64,000 nt of DNA from Styela clava (lineage: Eukaryota > Chordata > Ascidiacea > Stolidobranchia > Styelidae), in NCBI RefSeq assembly GCF_964204865.1, contig NC_135262.1, positions 17,475,650 through 17,539,649 on the forward strand, in the 5' to 3' direction. The notes beneath the pieces were generated by a model, which saw only the letters and a list, made by a program, of their open reading frames with translations, made no database searches and was not told the origin of the DNA. Shown piece by piece: positions 14,455-27,900 of the stretch (position 1 is its first letter; every line of letters begins with the position of its first letter). The position numbers were made by a program, and so were the translations under genes.

Positions 14455-14800
14455 ATTGGACACGTAGTGGACATAACGATCGTTTCAATATCATGTTGTT
14501 GTTGTTCTTGTTCTTGTTCTTGTTCTTTGACACGTTTTTAAAAAGTCGCTTTTCTCTTTGATTTCTGGACTAATTGCTTTGAAATTTTCAGTGGTTGAAG
14601 ATGAAATTTTTCTCCAGAAGGCTATTACTTTTATTTATTTCAAATATTTCTGTTAGCTCTGTAAGATTTGTTTTTGTTTGCTATGACGTCATTAAACGTT
14701 CTGCGGATATCGGACGCCATTTTGTGTCCAATGGACCATCTTGCAATTTCAATTCACGCTGTCACAAGACAGGACCTTCTAAAGATAGAGAAGTTCTGGT
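14455..14800 (+). repeat. Dispersed repeat family 1, copy 1
   Basis: It shares a long imperfect match with 36739-37110 and 54955-55310, including TTGGACACGTAGTGG-like words, TTTTCAGTGGTTGAAGAT and CCAGAAGGCTATTACTTTT. No open frame of note and no clear terminal repeats were found, so its class is unknown. It contains a TTGTTC microsatellite. Copies differ in length. Confidence 0.7.
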
Positions 14801-17499
14801 ACCGTAACACAGCGCGGTGACACTGAACTAACTCGTAGCTGTCAAAAGCTTGAAAATCCATACAAATATGAGAAATAAAAAGATGAAACTTGGCAGGTGG
14901 GTAGAGTTGTGTTTCTTCTAACCATATTTGAAAGTTTCGCGTTTCTACATTTGAAGGAGGGGGAATAGGGGGTGTGCATTTCCGATACGTCGATAATATT
15001 TTTGTCAACCAATTTGCGGCCACCGTGTTTCCGTCTGTTTGATTGCTGTGATGGGGTGCTTTGTTTATAATTTAACGAGTTTTGTTCGAAATAACCGTGT
15101 TCTTGAAATATATGACGGTCAGAAATGCAATTAGAAGCCCAATGTTTTCACGCTGTCACAAGACCAACAATTGTCAACCAATTTGCGACCACCGTGTTTT
15201 GTCTGTTTGATTGCTGTATGGCTGCGTATGCGATAGTCTCGACGCAGCAGAAACGATGATCCAGGCTTGAAATCCGTGGTCGCACACTGGTCGTTCGCAA
15301 ATACGTCTTTCGAGTGCCGTACTTTGGGGATTTGTATAGCTTTAACCCTTTGTCGTAGAAAGTTAATACGAGGTTTAGCGTGTAGAATAAATGCCGCCAA
15401 TGCACCCACGGTGAAAAAATTAACGGGTTAGATATATTGGTTTTTGTTTTATAGCGGTTTGAATGAAATTGTCCGCAGACTGGCTACACCACCCTAGGCC
15501 TGGTGAGTTGTCCGTGTAGTCGAATTGTCCATCAGCCCTAAACGGCTATGACAGTCACTGTACCAAAAATTGTACCCCGATTCGGCTGGTGTTAAGTTGA
15601 CGCATGTTATTTAGTAACGTTTTTATGTGAAATGTTTGACTGTGGTTCGGTACCTGATCCGATAATACGGTACATAATTGACTCATATCACGAGATATTT
15701 CAACTGATGTTTCAATTGTCACAGGACCTAAAATATCTATGACAGTCCCTGTACCGTCAAGGTACCCCGATACAGGTACTGGTAAGTCACCGCCGGTATG
15801 TTAGTCGTTGGTCACCGCATATGATTTTTGGGGAATTGTTCTGCGTGTCCATATATTTGAGCATTGCTCTCTTGTTTGGAATCAAATGCCAGCTAGTAAC
15901 TTTTTTAATCGCGTTAGACTAAATGTCTTCAAATCTCGCGTCAGTCACGACAAAAAAACACAATTTTTCAATTCTTACCTGTTATCACTTGTGACTTAAC
16001 TTTTTATCGAGTTTCTTTCCACGTCTAGCACTTTGTACAATAATATAATTAGCCTATTCATTTCTCAATTTAACTCACCTGTGACCTACGCGGTGTGAGC
16101 ATTTATGACACTTTTCATCAACTGTCACCGGAACTAGTTCATGTATGCGTGAGAAAACTAGTACACGCCTACAAATAAATAGTCAAACCAATGTTCAAAC
16201 GCCATGTAACAGACCAATATTATAGAGACGAGTTTGAAAATTCTTTCGCAATCATTACGCATTACTTTCGATTTCACAAAACGGCAAACCTCAACAACAT
16301 GTATATATATTACCTATAATTGTGACAATTTCATTTCATTTCACCAATATGGAGGAAACCAATTTTGTTCGTCTACTTTACATCGAGTTGTGTAAAGGTA
16401 CTGAAACATATGGCCAGGAGGTATATTCACTTGGATAACACAGACAGTCCCCAAACTCGTACTAGAACTAAAAGAAGGAAAATCGAGATAAAATTATGGC
16501 CTAACCCTAACCTGGTACACACACTACGGGAGTACCGTGCTTTAAACACTTATCCAGCATTATTAGTTATGTTACTCAGGTTACAAATTTTTTTGTTTAC
16601 TTCTTACTTAGGCCACGGTCATGGCTGCGGCCACGCTCATCTATTTTGTAGTGGTCAATGTCTGCCATTCTAAAAACCACATTTTAAAGCTCAGATAATT
16701 AGAACTTATCGTCCTTTATCACATTCCCATTCAGAATATAGTACTTTTTGTATTATTGATGTTTCAGTAATTGAGCAACACGTTTCTACGTAATATAATG
16801 CTGATAATAGTATGAAGTTGTACAATAGCTGACAGCCTACTAATACAACGTTTTCCAATCAGGGGAAACAGAAAACAGAAGTAGAGTTGTGACAGAGTAG
16901 TGATGGAGGAAATAAAAGTTGGACCATTTGTCATGCGTTATTACTGAGGGCACCCTACAATATTCCATGTCGGCTTGTATCTTCATCTGTAATCAGGCTT
17001 CCGCACACTACTATTCCCGACAAAGCGATACATCTTTTTCAGATGTTCTGTCGTTACCTCGGTGTCAGTCATATTGTTGAGACTTTGTTAGATGCTATTA
17101 TTCTACCAAATGATATTTGCGCATTCCTGGTGTTTGCTGTTTCATTTATGATCAACATTTTTAAAGATGATATTTTATACTGTTCATTTTTGAGCAGTAT
17201 TATCAATTATTTTCGTGAACAACTGAAAAAAGTACATAAAAGTAGGTTACCCCACCTCCGACTTGTGTAATTTTTCTTGCAAATGCAGGCCAATGAACTT
17301 TCAAACTTAGACCAGAATATTTTTAATTTGGATAAACATATAGGAACAAACGATTGCTGTGGTGATATTACAGTCAATCGCTCTAGCGGATCTCTTAGCC
17401 GGTACAGTTACGATCCTACCGGTAAAATAGATAAGAAATAGTTCAGATATAAATGGAACTAGCGTAGAGCATTTTGTATTTTGATGTCGTCGTCGCACA

Positions 17500-17600
17500 C
17501 AAAAAAAAACGAATCCGAGGGAGTCCACAGAAATTTTTGAAATAGATAAAAGTAATAGCCTTCTAGCGAAAAATACAACCTTTGATAACAAGAAATTTCG
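17500..17600 (-). repeat. Dispersed repeat family 1, inverted fragment
   Basis: Reverse complement of the core of the same family: AAAAGTAATAGCCTTCTAGC at about 17548 matches GCTATTACTTTT of the + copies. It is a fragment only. Confidence 0.6.
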
Positions 17601-18392
17601 AAGCAATTGTTCGATTAGTTGAAGAGAATAGTGATTTTTTATATAAGGAAAATACTAACAAGAAAATGATGAAGAACAAGAACAACACATTAATAATCCA
17701 TACGCACGCTTCGTGACTTATAAAACAATTTAAGGATCAAAGATCGCGCATCGCGCCTTCATGAAGATTCGACATCATAACATAAATTGACTTTATTATT
17801 AAAATTTACCATTTGTTACTAGTTTGACATCTATCTCACGTTGTATAAACTATTAGTCTTGCCACGATGAGTAGACATCTGAAAAGAAAAGCAGAGAGAA
17901 GTAAATACAAAGAAAACATTTCTGGGTGTCCGATTTGGATCTATTATCATTTTGAAATCAGCGGTTCTGGTTTTCGAAATGTCAAACCAAGATTTTGCGT
18001 GTTTCGTTTTCAAATCGTACATTGAAGAAAATCCAAAATGCATCAATATTTTTGATATATTACATAATAATACATCTATTGGGTTCTCTAAAGACCGTAT
18101 TTTACAGCTGTGAGAAATTTTTCATTGAATAGATAAATACAGAGACGCTTCGCTGGTATTGGCCACTTTCCCCGAAAAATGATGTGTTTTTTGTTCATAC
18201 CAGCCCGACTTGCAGATTATTAGCACCAGCTCCATTTCTTTTAGTTTTTTTTTTCAAACGGAACATCTGCCCTACAGTTAGAAGTCGGTTTAGTGTGACT
18301 TTTTATTGTACTGAAAACCCCGATTTTGCAATCGCCCGGGTTTTGGTTTCGGGTATACCCAGTGGGAGACCCCCATTCCCCATCACTTACAT

Positions 18393-20725
18393 CAGTGATT
18401 TTCAACCTTTTTTGTATCGCGGAACACTTTTTTTAATCTAAAATTGTGGCGGAACACCAAACAAGATTTTTGGAAATAAACTACATTATACAATTAACTG
18501 ACATCGATCATTTCGGCATGAAAATAAAATAACAAAATTAAAAATATAGCTTATCAACTTTGACACATTCCGATTCAGAGCTACAAGAGCTAAAGTACGG
18601 TACAAATTTTTTTTTGCCCCCTGAACGTTTTCCTATTACCGTCTTTGTTCTTGTGCGCAAGTATTAATTCTTGCCGATCGGCGGAGATCGAAGTTTCATA
18701 TTTTGGTATAACTATATGCGTTCACATCGGCGACAGATGATCATGACATGGGCGGCTTTGATCTAACTTATTGCTGTTTGCAAATTAAACGTCCCAGTTT
18801 GAAGCGAATAATTTTATCATTATCGACAACGGGATAGACACAATTATTAAGACGATAATTGAGTTTCTTATGCTCCACACTGGTGTCAGTGTTATTTCCG
18901 AAATAAATCAATTAGATACTGTGATTAGATAAATCTGTGATTGCTTGAATCCTGAATGTTGATTTAAAAGCTGAAATAAAGGCATTTATACGTGGTCATT
19001 AGGCGAGATGACGATGAAGAGCACTTCTTTAACGAAATCTTACATGCGCGACCTGATGCCAAAAAAATTGTAAACAATTTTGTGCCCAATTGCTTTTGTG
19101 TCTAGTACATTGGTTCTCAAACTGGGGTCCGCGGTCGATTGGGGGTCCGCGAAGCGATTTTAGGGGGACCGCGAGACAACATCAACTTTGGCACATGAGC
19201 ATTTTAATTTAAAGCGAAATTTTGATGTAATGCTTTTACAGTGCTTTTACAGCATCGACTTCCTCGTTTACTTCGTGACATTGATCAATCAGCAAGATGC
19301 AAAAAGTGAAGTAACAATGCTCCCTTTTCGCAGACACTTTTCTCACTCAGACAGATTTTCAAGCGTGGTCGTAAACATTACCTCGCTTTCGCGTTTTTGA
19401 ACTCTATTCGTTAGTTTTCTGTTGTGTTTCGGACATTTAAATATAAATCAAATAATTCAGTGATCACTTTGTCTTCCTAGGAGTTTTAATTTAATTGCAG
19501 TAATAAAAAATTAGTGTAGAAATAGCTGTGATAGACTAGGCTTAAATTCTTTACCGGTAAATTTAAAAAACAGATTGTTGTATGCGATGGATCATAATGA
19601 TGGTTTGAAACACCCTCGTTTTACAGGCGCTAACTCGCAAAAGCACTCTTAAAATAGCACCGAATTTTGCAATGGTATAGGAAGAATTTTTCGGCGGTCA
19701 AAGGTCGGGGAAAGGTCCATTGTTTATGGACGGCATGTGCATCTGATTGCAAATTTTCTCGGGGTAATTTGAAAATGCCCCCCGCCACAAAAAATAAATG
19801 TAAAATATAAATGATTCATATGTGAAATTTTGTTTTGTTGTGAAAAGTTCTGGAGGAAAAGAAAAACCATCGGTGACACAGTCTTATCCCGATGTCGCTA
19901 AGATGGCACTAAAAATGCTCATTTCATTTGCAACAATTTACGAATGTGGATTTTCTACGTTATTCGCTATTAAAACAAAATGTCAAAACAGAATGGACGT
20001 GAGACACGATATGAGAGTTGCATTATAAAAAATGGAACCCAAAGTAGAACCAGTGGAAGCCAAGCAGGCGCACCCATCTTATTGAACTGTTTTCGTGTCA
20101 TTTTAATAGATGAATGCTTGATATACCGCGTTGTAATTTGCTTCCATTTCTTTAGTGGACCGCGAGTCATCAGAAAATTTGAAAGGGGACCGTTATGCAT
20201 AATTTTTCGAAATTTTTGACGCTGATTAGAATTAATTACTTCAAGTTTTAACGTTTTCTTTTCCAACAAAACAATACCGCGACCATTATCATAGCTAAAA
20301 TCGTTACCGAGAAATTCACAATTTTATTTACGGAATTTGCAATTCAACACTTCACAAGATGATGCCACGCCCTAATTATTACTACAAGAAAAGCTTCAAA
20401 ATGCAACGAATGTAATCAACTCCGATGATAACTTCATTCATGGTCGAGTATAATGTTGACATTTTTAAAACATTATTTGGTCAAGAACGGAATGGATCAC
20501 TAAAAATGCACGCCTTGATATTAGAAAATCCATTTTAAAAGGGAATATGGCCTGCAATTTCATTCTCTGGTTTCAAGTTTTTTATACCGACTTTCCAAAA
20601 CTCTGACTCGCCATTTTAAAATCGACGCTATTTATATTACTCGAATGACGTCATAATACTTAAAAAATGCCATTTTTCGCGGAACACCTGGAGGTCTCTC
20701 GCGGAACGCCGGTTGAAAATCACTG
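18393..20725. mobile_element. hAT-type DNA transposon, degenerate, with 8-bp target duplication
   Basis: The left end CAGTGATTTTCAACC is matched by the right end GGTTGAAAATCACTG. Both are flanked by a perfect 8-bp direct repeat ACTTACAT (18385-18392 and 20726-20733). Just inside both ends are GCGGAACAC-type words. An 8-bp duplication with short inverted ends beginning CAG is typical of the hAT superfamily. The interior holds another hAT-like left end (TTGGTTCTCAAACTGG at about 19110, with GGTCCGCGG words) and a broken transposase tail (19846-20086). The 2.3-kb body is therefore probably nested and non-autonomous. Confidence 0.9.
19846..20086 (+). pseudogene. hAT transposase C-terminal remnant
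   Basis: In one frame this reads YPDVAKMALKMLISFATIYE, then CGFSTLFAIKTKCQNRMD and DMRVAL, the dimerisation region at the C-terminus of hAT (ZBED/SCAND3-like) transposases. A TAA at about 20026-20028 interrupts it, after which the same frame continues with KMEPKVEPVEAKQAHPSY, the usual C-terminal tail of such proteins. No upstream DNA-binding or catalytic part is recognised. It lies inside the 18393-20725 element and is inactive. Confidence 0.8.
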
Positions 20726-20733
20726 ACTTACAT

Positions 20734-21993
20734 CACGTCTGGGATGATTCTCTTTGGTATTGTATTGTCGCCAGAATTGCTAAAAGACCTTAGAAATTTA
20801 AATCTGTGGATACAAAGAGCTAAAGTGCAAATGAAAGTTTTTTTAAATTCAAGCTACAAAATGGTGAAATACCAATGAGAATCTTCGGCAGGCTGCAAGT
20901 AACCAAAAATAGCTATGACATTTTAATACGGTATATGGGATTGATTTGATGAATCTTCTATTCTTACACGTATTGTGGAGAAATGACAACGACTGCCATC
21001 ATATCAAAAATCATCGATACATCATGTAGTGTGCGGTGTGAATAACGTTGGCAAACTCACAAATCTTAATGTTATGATGTCATAAAACCTCAAATTTATC
21101 TTATTTTCAAACAGCAGACTGATCTTAAACCAAATAAATACGTGCTTGGTCAATTTCGATGTCTGTTATCTATTTTTAATTAGTTATCATAAATATACTA
21201 ATCAAAAAAATGGACAGACAATTCTTTAATGTAGAACACCTGAATGTAGTTCACTGAACAAATGTTTCGCGGAACGCCGACTGACAAAAAAAAACGGTCT
21301 TAATATACATGTTATACTGATGCCTCTTATGCAGAAAAATATTGTATTTCTCGAATTTGCACAGATATATTCACTTGGAAACAAAATCAATCACTTTTTT
21401 TTAGTTCGTTACCAGCCATATTTAAATTGCGTACTTTCGGTCTGTGCGTTCACTTCAGGGTTGTTGATGCTTAATACTTGATAATACTAAATACTATATT
21501 GTCTATTTATATTTTGTCAATATAAACATCTTATCTTGAAACGAAACAAATATTTATATACATAATATTGTAAATTAGTTTTACGTCCTCTATTCTTTGT
21601 AAGCAATTTTGAAAAGCAATAATAGAGACACACGCTCATTAGTTACTTCTGCTAAGTCTCATCAATTCTTATTTACAATTATCAATTTTCAAAAACGATT
21701 AATTACCCAATACGTGTCTCTACATAAAGTCACATTTTATGTTAATAAAGATTTACTTTTTGCATTTATATCGAGTACTGAATGTAACTAGTTATCTCTG
21801 TACGTTTCCGCGCTTGGACGTTTGACGAGATATTTTTCCAATTTATCTACACTTGAATTGATTACTTTAGTAAAATATAATACGAATATTTAGCAAAATC
21901 AGAAAAAGTCAAAACTTGACAAATTCAATGTTCAAATTGGATGTTTTTATGTGCACAGATTAATCGCTGGCGAATATTACTTATTACTACAAC
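20734..21993. other. Intergenic region upstream of transporter copy B
   Basis: No gene is seen. A GCGGAACGCCGACTGAC word at about 21270 resembles the subterminal motif of the adjacent hAT element and is probably a fragment of a second copy. AGTAAAATATAATACGAATA at about 21870 resembles the TTTTGGTAAAATATA word upstream of copy C, so the promoter of copy B probably lies in this last few hundred bases. Confidence 0.4.
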
Positions 21994-24900
21994 ATGGCTG
22001 TACAAGTTCCGGGACTTATCTCTGTAATTGTATTTTATGTTTTGATTCTTGTTGTTGGAATATGGGCGACACGAAAAGTGAAAAATCAAAATTCAATTAC
22101 TGAAACTGAAAATATGTTAGTTGGAGGAAGAAATATGGGAATCTTTTTGTCGTTTATGTCCTTGACTGGTTAGTTTGAAGCTTTGTGGAAAGTATTATAT
22201 TGCTTATTAATTTATGATGTGCACGTATTTTATAATCAGAAAAAATGTGCATAGAATATATTCTGTGGAATTTCTAACATTTGTCTTTAAAATATATTTT
22301 GCACGACTATTCATTACAAGGTTGTTAGACCGTACTGAATGCGCAGAGCAGAGATATAAATCGCCGACTGTGTAGCGATGAAAATTTCTCTCCCAACAAG
22401 AAGACTAGTTTAAGTTTGGATGTATGAATTTGTAGAATTTATATTGCTCAATATTTCGTAATTCGTTGCTTCAGTGCTTGAACGACACAATAGTTAGATA
22501 TAAAATACTGTATTATATCCTCCCCACGTTTATGGCTTCGTTTTAGCATCTTGGATCACCGGACCCACAGTCAACGGCGCTGCGGAAGGTGTGTACAATT
22601 CCAATCAAGGCCTTTTGTGGGTAGCACCAGCTTTATTTGGATATAGCTTATCGTTAGTCCTGAATGGAATTTTCTTCGTGAACAAAATGCGTGGAAAAGT
22701 ATGTAACACTTTATTTTATTGGGAACTTTATGTGCCCAGAATATTTAACGCGATATCAGGTACTACAAAACATAGAAAAATTCTAGGATAGTCCTTCTTA
22801 TATAAAACATATATATCTTACATATGTGCTCAATAATATTTTTATAAAACTAAACTAAAACAAATGCAAGTATTAATTTTGAGTTGTTCCACTACCAGCT
22901 ATTTGGAACTTTCATGACATCGCCCTCATTTGTATTAAATATAACGGTTTCAATCGGTTGTGTAAATGCGATTCTGATTGTTTCATGCATAGATATATAT
23001 ATGTGATTTATATATTGTTTAATTGCGTGAATAATTTTTATTTTTATTTGTAGGGATATGTCACACTGGTTGATCCAATGCAAGCTAAACTTGGTTTAGT
23101 CGCTGGTGTAATTCTTTCTGCAGTACAAATGGTGTGTGATTTATTCTTTCAGGCTGCAACTTTGGTTGTTCTGGGTGAGATTTGATAATTGATTCGACGT
23201 CGGTGTTAATAATAGTAAATGGCACGAGTGTATATTGTTAGGTGTATCAGAAAGTAATAGAAACACATGTTAAATAACATTTTGGAAACATAAAAGACTT
23301 AAAATAAATAATAAAAAATGATTTTCTCTATAGACCAGCGTTTCCCAACCTTTTTTGGTCGCGGACTATTTTCTCACCGGCGAAACCCTTTGCGGACTCA
23401 AGGTGCGTTTATTGCAACAGTATACTCTGTGTGAACATGCAATAAAACCGAACACAACAGAATTTTAACGAATTTCAACAATGGCCTTTTCTGTCGCACA
23501 ATATTCAATCCATGACAAAGAAAAGAATTTAAGATGTATTCCTATTTTAACTTAATTGTGTTCATGATAATTCGCGGTTGCGTCGAATTACGACAAGATA
23601 AAAGCACTACTTCTCTAAAATACAATGGTAATCTGAGAACATAATAATGTGAGAATATAGTGCCCGATTATATTTAGTTTTGATACATATTTTTTGCGAT
23701 CTTGCGAATTTGTTATCGCCTTTAGAAAAATCCTACTATCTGCTATAAATTTTTAGAAAGTACAACTTGATTTAGTACTTATTAAAAATATATTTAAAGT
23801 ATATTAGTAACTCAAAAATACATATTCATCGCCATGGTTAATTATTATTAATTTTATTGTGATCTTTTTAATCTGCGTTTGTGTTGACGAAATAAAAGCA
23901 ATACTACTCAGACAATAGGATGACAATCCGTGAGCACTAAAATGCGTGGTAAAGTGCCCGATTATATTTTATTTTGATTCGTTTGTTTTTGTGAATTCGT
24001 CGAATCTGAGCTGTTTGTACAATACCTACGGCAGTACTGTACGTACCAATGTGGAGACAAAAAAATCAAAGAATTCTGAGGGAAAATGCCCTGGTACGGT
24101 AGCATCCAAAAGTTTGCGATTTACAATGTTTAAAAAGCGTTTTTAATCGGTCGCGGACCATCATAAAACAAAACTTATGGTGTTCTTCGTTTTATTCTGA
24201 GTATTTTTTATTGACGCTTTTCAATTTAGAAAATTTGGGTTGCCACCAACCAGAAAAAAAAAAATTATTCCTCGTTGTGAGAACTCGCGAGAAACACCAC
24301 TTAGGTATTTATCGAAGCGTGTGCAGGCTCGTGTTTTCGTCGGAAATCCGCAAGTGAGTTGTGATATCCGGTTCCATTACATTTGAACCCACGACAATTG
24401 CACCTGCATACCATTGCGCCCATTTTTTTTGTTTCTCGGATATTTGAACCCCTACTAACCCTAACATATGGGTTTTAGCACCCGCATATCGATTGAATCC
24501 GCGGATATACACATGGGTTTAAATGTACGGTCACCGTGTAATCCAATCGTCTGATTAAGCGCAAGTGACCTATCGCGTCACCTGTTACCAAATTTTTGAA
24601 TAGTAAATTGAATGTTCGAATGAATGCCCAGATATACTCAGTAACCAGTAATTATTGACTCGATTAATGTTATATTACTAAACTTGCTTTTTATGTTTTA
24701 TGTAAATTCTTACGTAAATGGTGTCGGGGGTTTTATTTTGTGATGATCAATAGACCATATTGTAGAAAAATTTTGAGAATTGGAAATAATATTATTTGTT
24801 AATCCGTTAAGGTTTACATTTGACACCAAAGATCTTCGGTTTATCGCAATATCAGGACACAAACATTCAATTAACAGCGTACTGCTGGAATATACTGGTC

Positions 24901-27900
24901 ATTATTACTGCAACAGCTTAGGTGTTTCGAAAGTATAACAGCCCGCAAGTTCAATACATTCGAGTATCTTTTGTTTGATTATTTCTTGCCCAAGCCTCGT
25001 TTTTACTAGGTTTGTGTTTTTTGTAATTTATTTTTGTGTGTGCGCTGGTGGGCGGGCACATGATATCTCTCACGTTTTTAACTTTTTAAGGTTTTGCTCG
25101 CGCTCCAGAATTCTTCATTTAAAATTTGTGTATATTATTGGATATTCAAATAAACTATCTATCTATTTATTTAAATCGCAACGTGGCAAAATTTCTGGCT
25201 TGTTGCGAACTCATTCAAACGCTCCGCGGACTCATTTGAGACCGCGGACTCGGGTTGGGAAACACTGCTCTAGACTTTGAGTTATAGCCCAAGCCAATTT
25301 TGCAAATAAGTCTCCATATATAGTCATCATCCATCATTCACTCATTGCAATGTAATTTTTTCATTAATGCCATTTTCTTCAGCTTAGGGATAAAACCATT
25401 AAAAAAGTAATATTTTAAAGATAGAAGCAAAAGCTAATATACTTAGTGTTATTGGTGTGGGCTATTTGCATTTTGTGGTAGCCTATAGTGCAAAAAGAAA
25501 TGAACGAGACGTAAGATAACATCAGGCTGTTCACAGACGCCCACCACACCCTGGATTAGCACTCTGTTTTGTTAATATATCTATATGAATGTAATCCATT
25601 GTTGTTCTGGACGCCTGTTTTTATACTTATAGTCATATTTTGAGGTTGGTTGTGAGTGAAAATTCATGTTGGTATTGACGTTGTGTTTTCCACGGCAATA
25701 TTTCTAAAAACATGATGATTTTAGAAGAAATCTAATCATGTTTTTAGGTGGAACTCTGGAAACTATAAGTGGAATACCAAACGTTTGGGCTGTTTTGCTA
25801 TCTTCCGCAGTTTGCGTTTTTTACACTATGTTTGGTGGATTATATTCAATTGCTTATACAGATGTCATACAAATAGTTTTCGTTGTCGTTGGATTGGTAA
25901 GACCTAGATAAAAATTGAAATTGAATTCCGAAAATATTGAATCATAGAATATTCAATCCATATCAAACTTGAGATTTTTCAGAGCATTTGACGAAGTAAT
26001 AATTTTGATTTGCGACAAATATAAACTGAAAACCATTACTTCATAAGTACCGAGAGACCAATCGCAGTTTTTTTAAATAGGTTATTGCCATACCATTCGT
26101 GCTTACAAGTGAAGTGGTATCTAGTATCAGCGAAACAGCATACACAGGTCCTGATGGTTGGCTTGGAACGTGGGACGACAACTTCACAGGATCGTATATT
26201 GACTTATGGCTAATGACTGTAAATATTTAAGTTTTATTTGTATTATTATTGTTTATTCGCTTTAATCTAATATGCTTATTTATTCAAAAAAATAAAAAAC
26301 CGAGCGAATATTATGTATTATATTATGTATTTGAAATTAATGATATTTTATTGCACCGCCGATTATGTTAAGTACAATTGTCTTGAAGGCTTCATCAGTT
26401 GTTAACAACTAACTGTTGTTTTTACATTTTTTCTAACAAATCAGTCACTTTGGTGATATTAGATTAATTTTTACACCTATTCGAAGAGGTTATGAGTGAA
26501 GCTATTCATCTTTCAGCTGATGGGTGGAATCCCAATTCAGGATATTTATCAAAAAGTATTGGGCTCTAACTCTTTGAAAAATGCTCAACTTACTTGTATA
26601 CTTGCTGGACTCACAAGCTGCGCAATTTGTACTCTTCCGGTGATCATCGGAGCTGGTGCCAAAAGTGCAAGTAGGTTATCACCAACTGAGCTGCGATGGC
26701 AACTAAATAGAAATTGAATGGACTAAGTATTATTTCTACAATTTTCTGTTGTAGATTGGACTATCATTGATTATAAAGATGCAAATGGTTCAAGTCCTTT
26801 CGATCTCGGTGATCAAGCAATAATTCTGCCCCTGATTTTAAATTACACTGTTCCGGTAGTCGTTTCTATCATTGGATTAGGAGTGATTGCAGCAGCGTCG
26901 ATGTCGTCACTAGATGCTGCTTTATTGTCAACATCCAGTGTATTTGCAAGGAATGTTTATCAAGCCGTTATACGAAAAAAGGTATTTAGGAAAATGATTT
27001 TTTATTACCCAAATCATCAGTTCTCATTTAATTTTCAATTAACCCTAAAACGACATTTCACTTGTTGTATGCCGGTATTTAAAATATACAGACTTCAATG
27101 AGTCATATTTTTCCATCCCATTCCATGGCAGTTTATGTATGTTTCATTCCATCCCAATTCTCTTCTCTATTCTCATGGCCAATCCTGGTATATAATCTTA
27201 TTTATCCGGTGTCCTACCACTTAATAAGTATATATTAGATATAGAAAGCTATTTGAAGGTTAGCTCTTACGTATTTGAGTTGCAAAAAAATATCAAATGT
27301 GTGATGGAAATGACAATCCGATATATTTCAAGCCATTGAAATGTAATTTTGAAAACTTATTATTGACTTTTGCTAATTCCCTTTTCAGGCTTCTGATAGA
27401 GAGTTAGTTTGGGTTATCAGGATAGCCGTGGTAATTGTTTCAGCTTTATCGATATTGATAGCGCTGTCTGTGAATAGCGTTCTCGGACTCCTATATTTAG
27501 CTGGAGATTTTTTCTACTGTTTGGTATTTCCACAGGTATTGTTTACTTTAAAAATAATTTTGTTGTACTTGTGCTGTTAAAACAAATCCTTCATCACTAT
27601 TTGTCCACATAGGCGATTTTTTAATTTAATAACATCATTAATTAAAAGAACGAATTTGTAAGACTGGCTCTTTGCACAATTTACAAATTGATATGCCTCA
27701 TGTAAATGATATTTCTAGATAATTGGGATTTAAATGAGATTTAGATTTTTCTTATGATAGCGCGCAATAAACATTCCCAAGTGGTAAAAATAAAATACAA
27801 ATAAAATACAAAATTGTAGATAAAACTAAAGTTTGATCAACTTGGTATAAACTCTAGATTGAAGCATTTTTAAAAAGCATCGTGTTTTTTTGTTTTCTTC

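Larger units (their letters stand above)
13066..18392. other. Intergenic region, repeats only
   Basis: About 5.3 kb with no recognised gene; open frames are short and without domains. It holds a dispersed-repeat copy at about 14455-14800, a partial duplication (GTCAACCAATTTGCG at about 15003 and again at about 15175, each followed by ACCACCGTGTTT), a CTTGTT microsatellite near 14495-14528, and an inverted piece of the dispersed repeat near 17500-17600. A start-like ATG at 16350 opens only about 17 codons before a possible donor and is not called. Confidence 0.5.
23336..25267. mobile_element. hAT-type element inside intron 3 of copy B
   Basis: Left end CAGCGTTTCCCAACC and right end GGTTGGGAAACACTG. 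The flanks CTATAGAC (23328-23335) and CTCTAGAC (25268-25275) match at seven of eight bases and read as an 8-bp target duplication. GCGGACT words lie inside both ends. No transposase is recognised, so it is non-autonomous. It contains two smaller repeats also found elsewhere: 24370-24535 (like 47598-47817) and 24925-25185 (like 59575-59800). Confidence 0.88.

Noticed and set aside
16344-16400. ATG with about 17 codons and a possible donor
   Set aside because: Too short and with no downstream exon to join.
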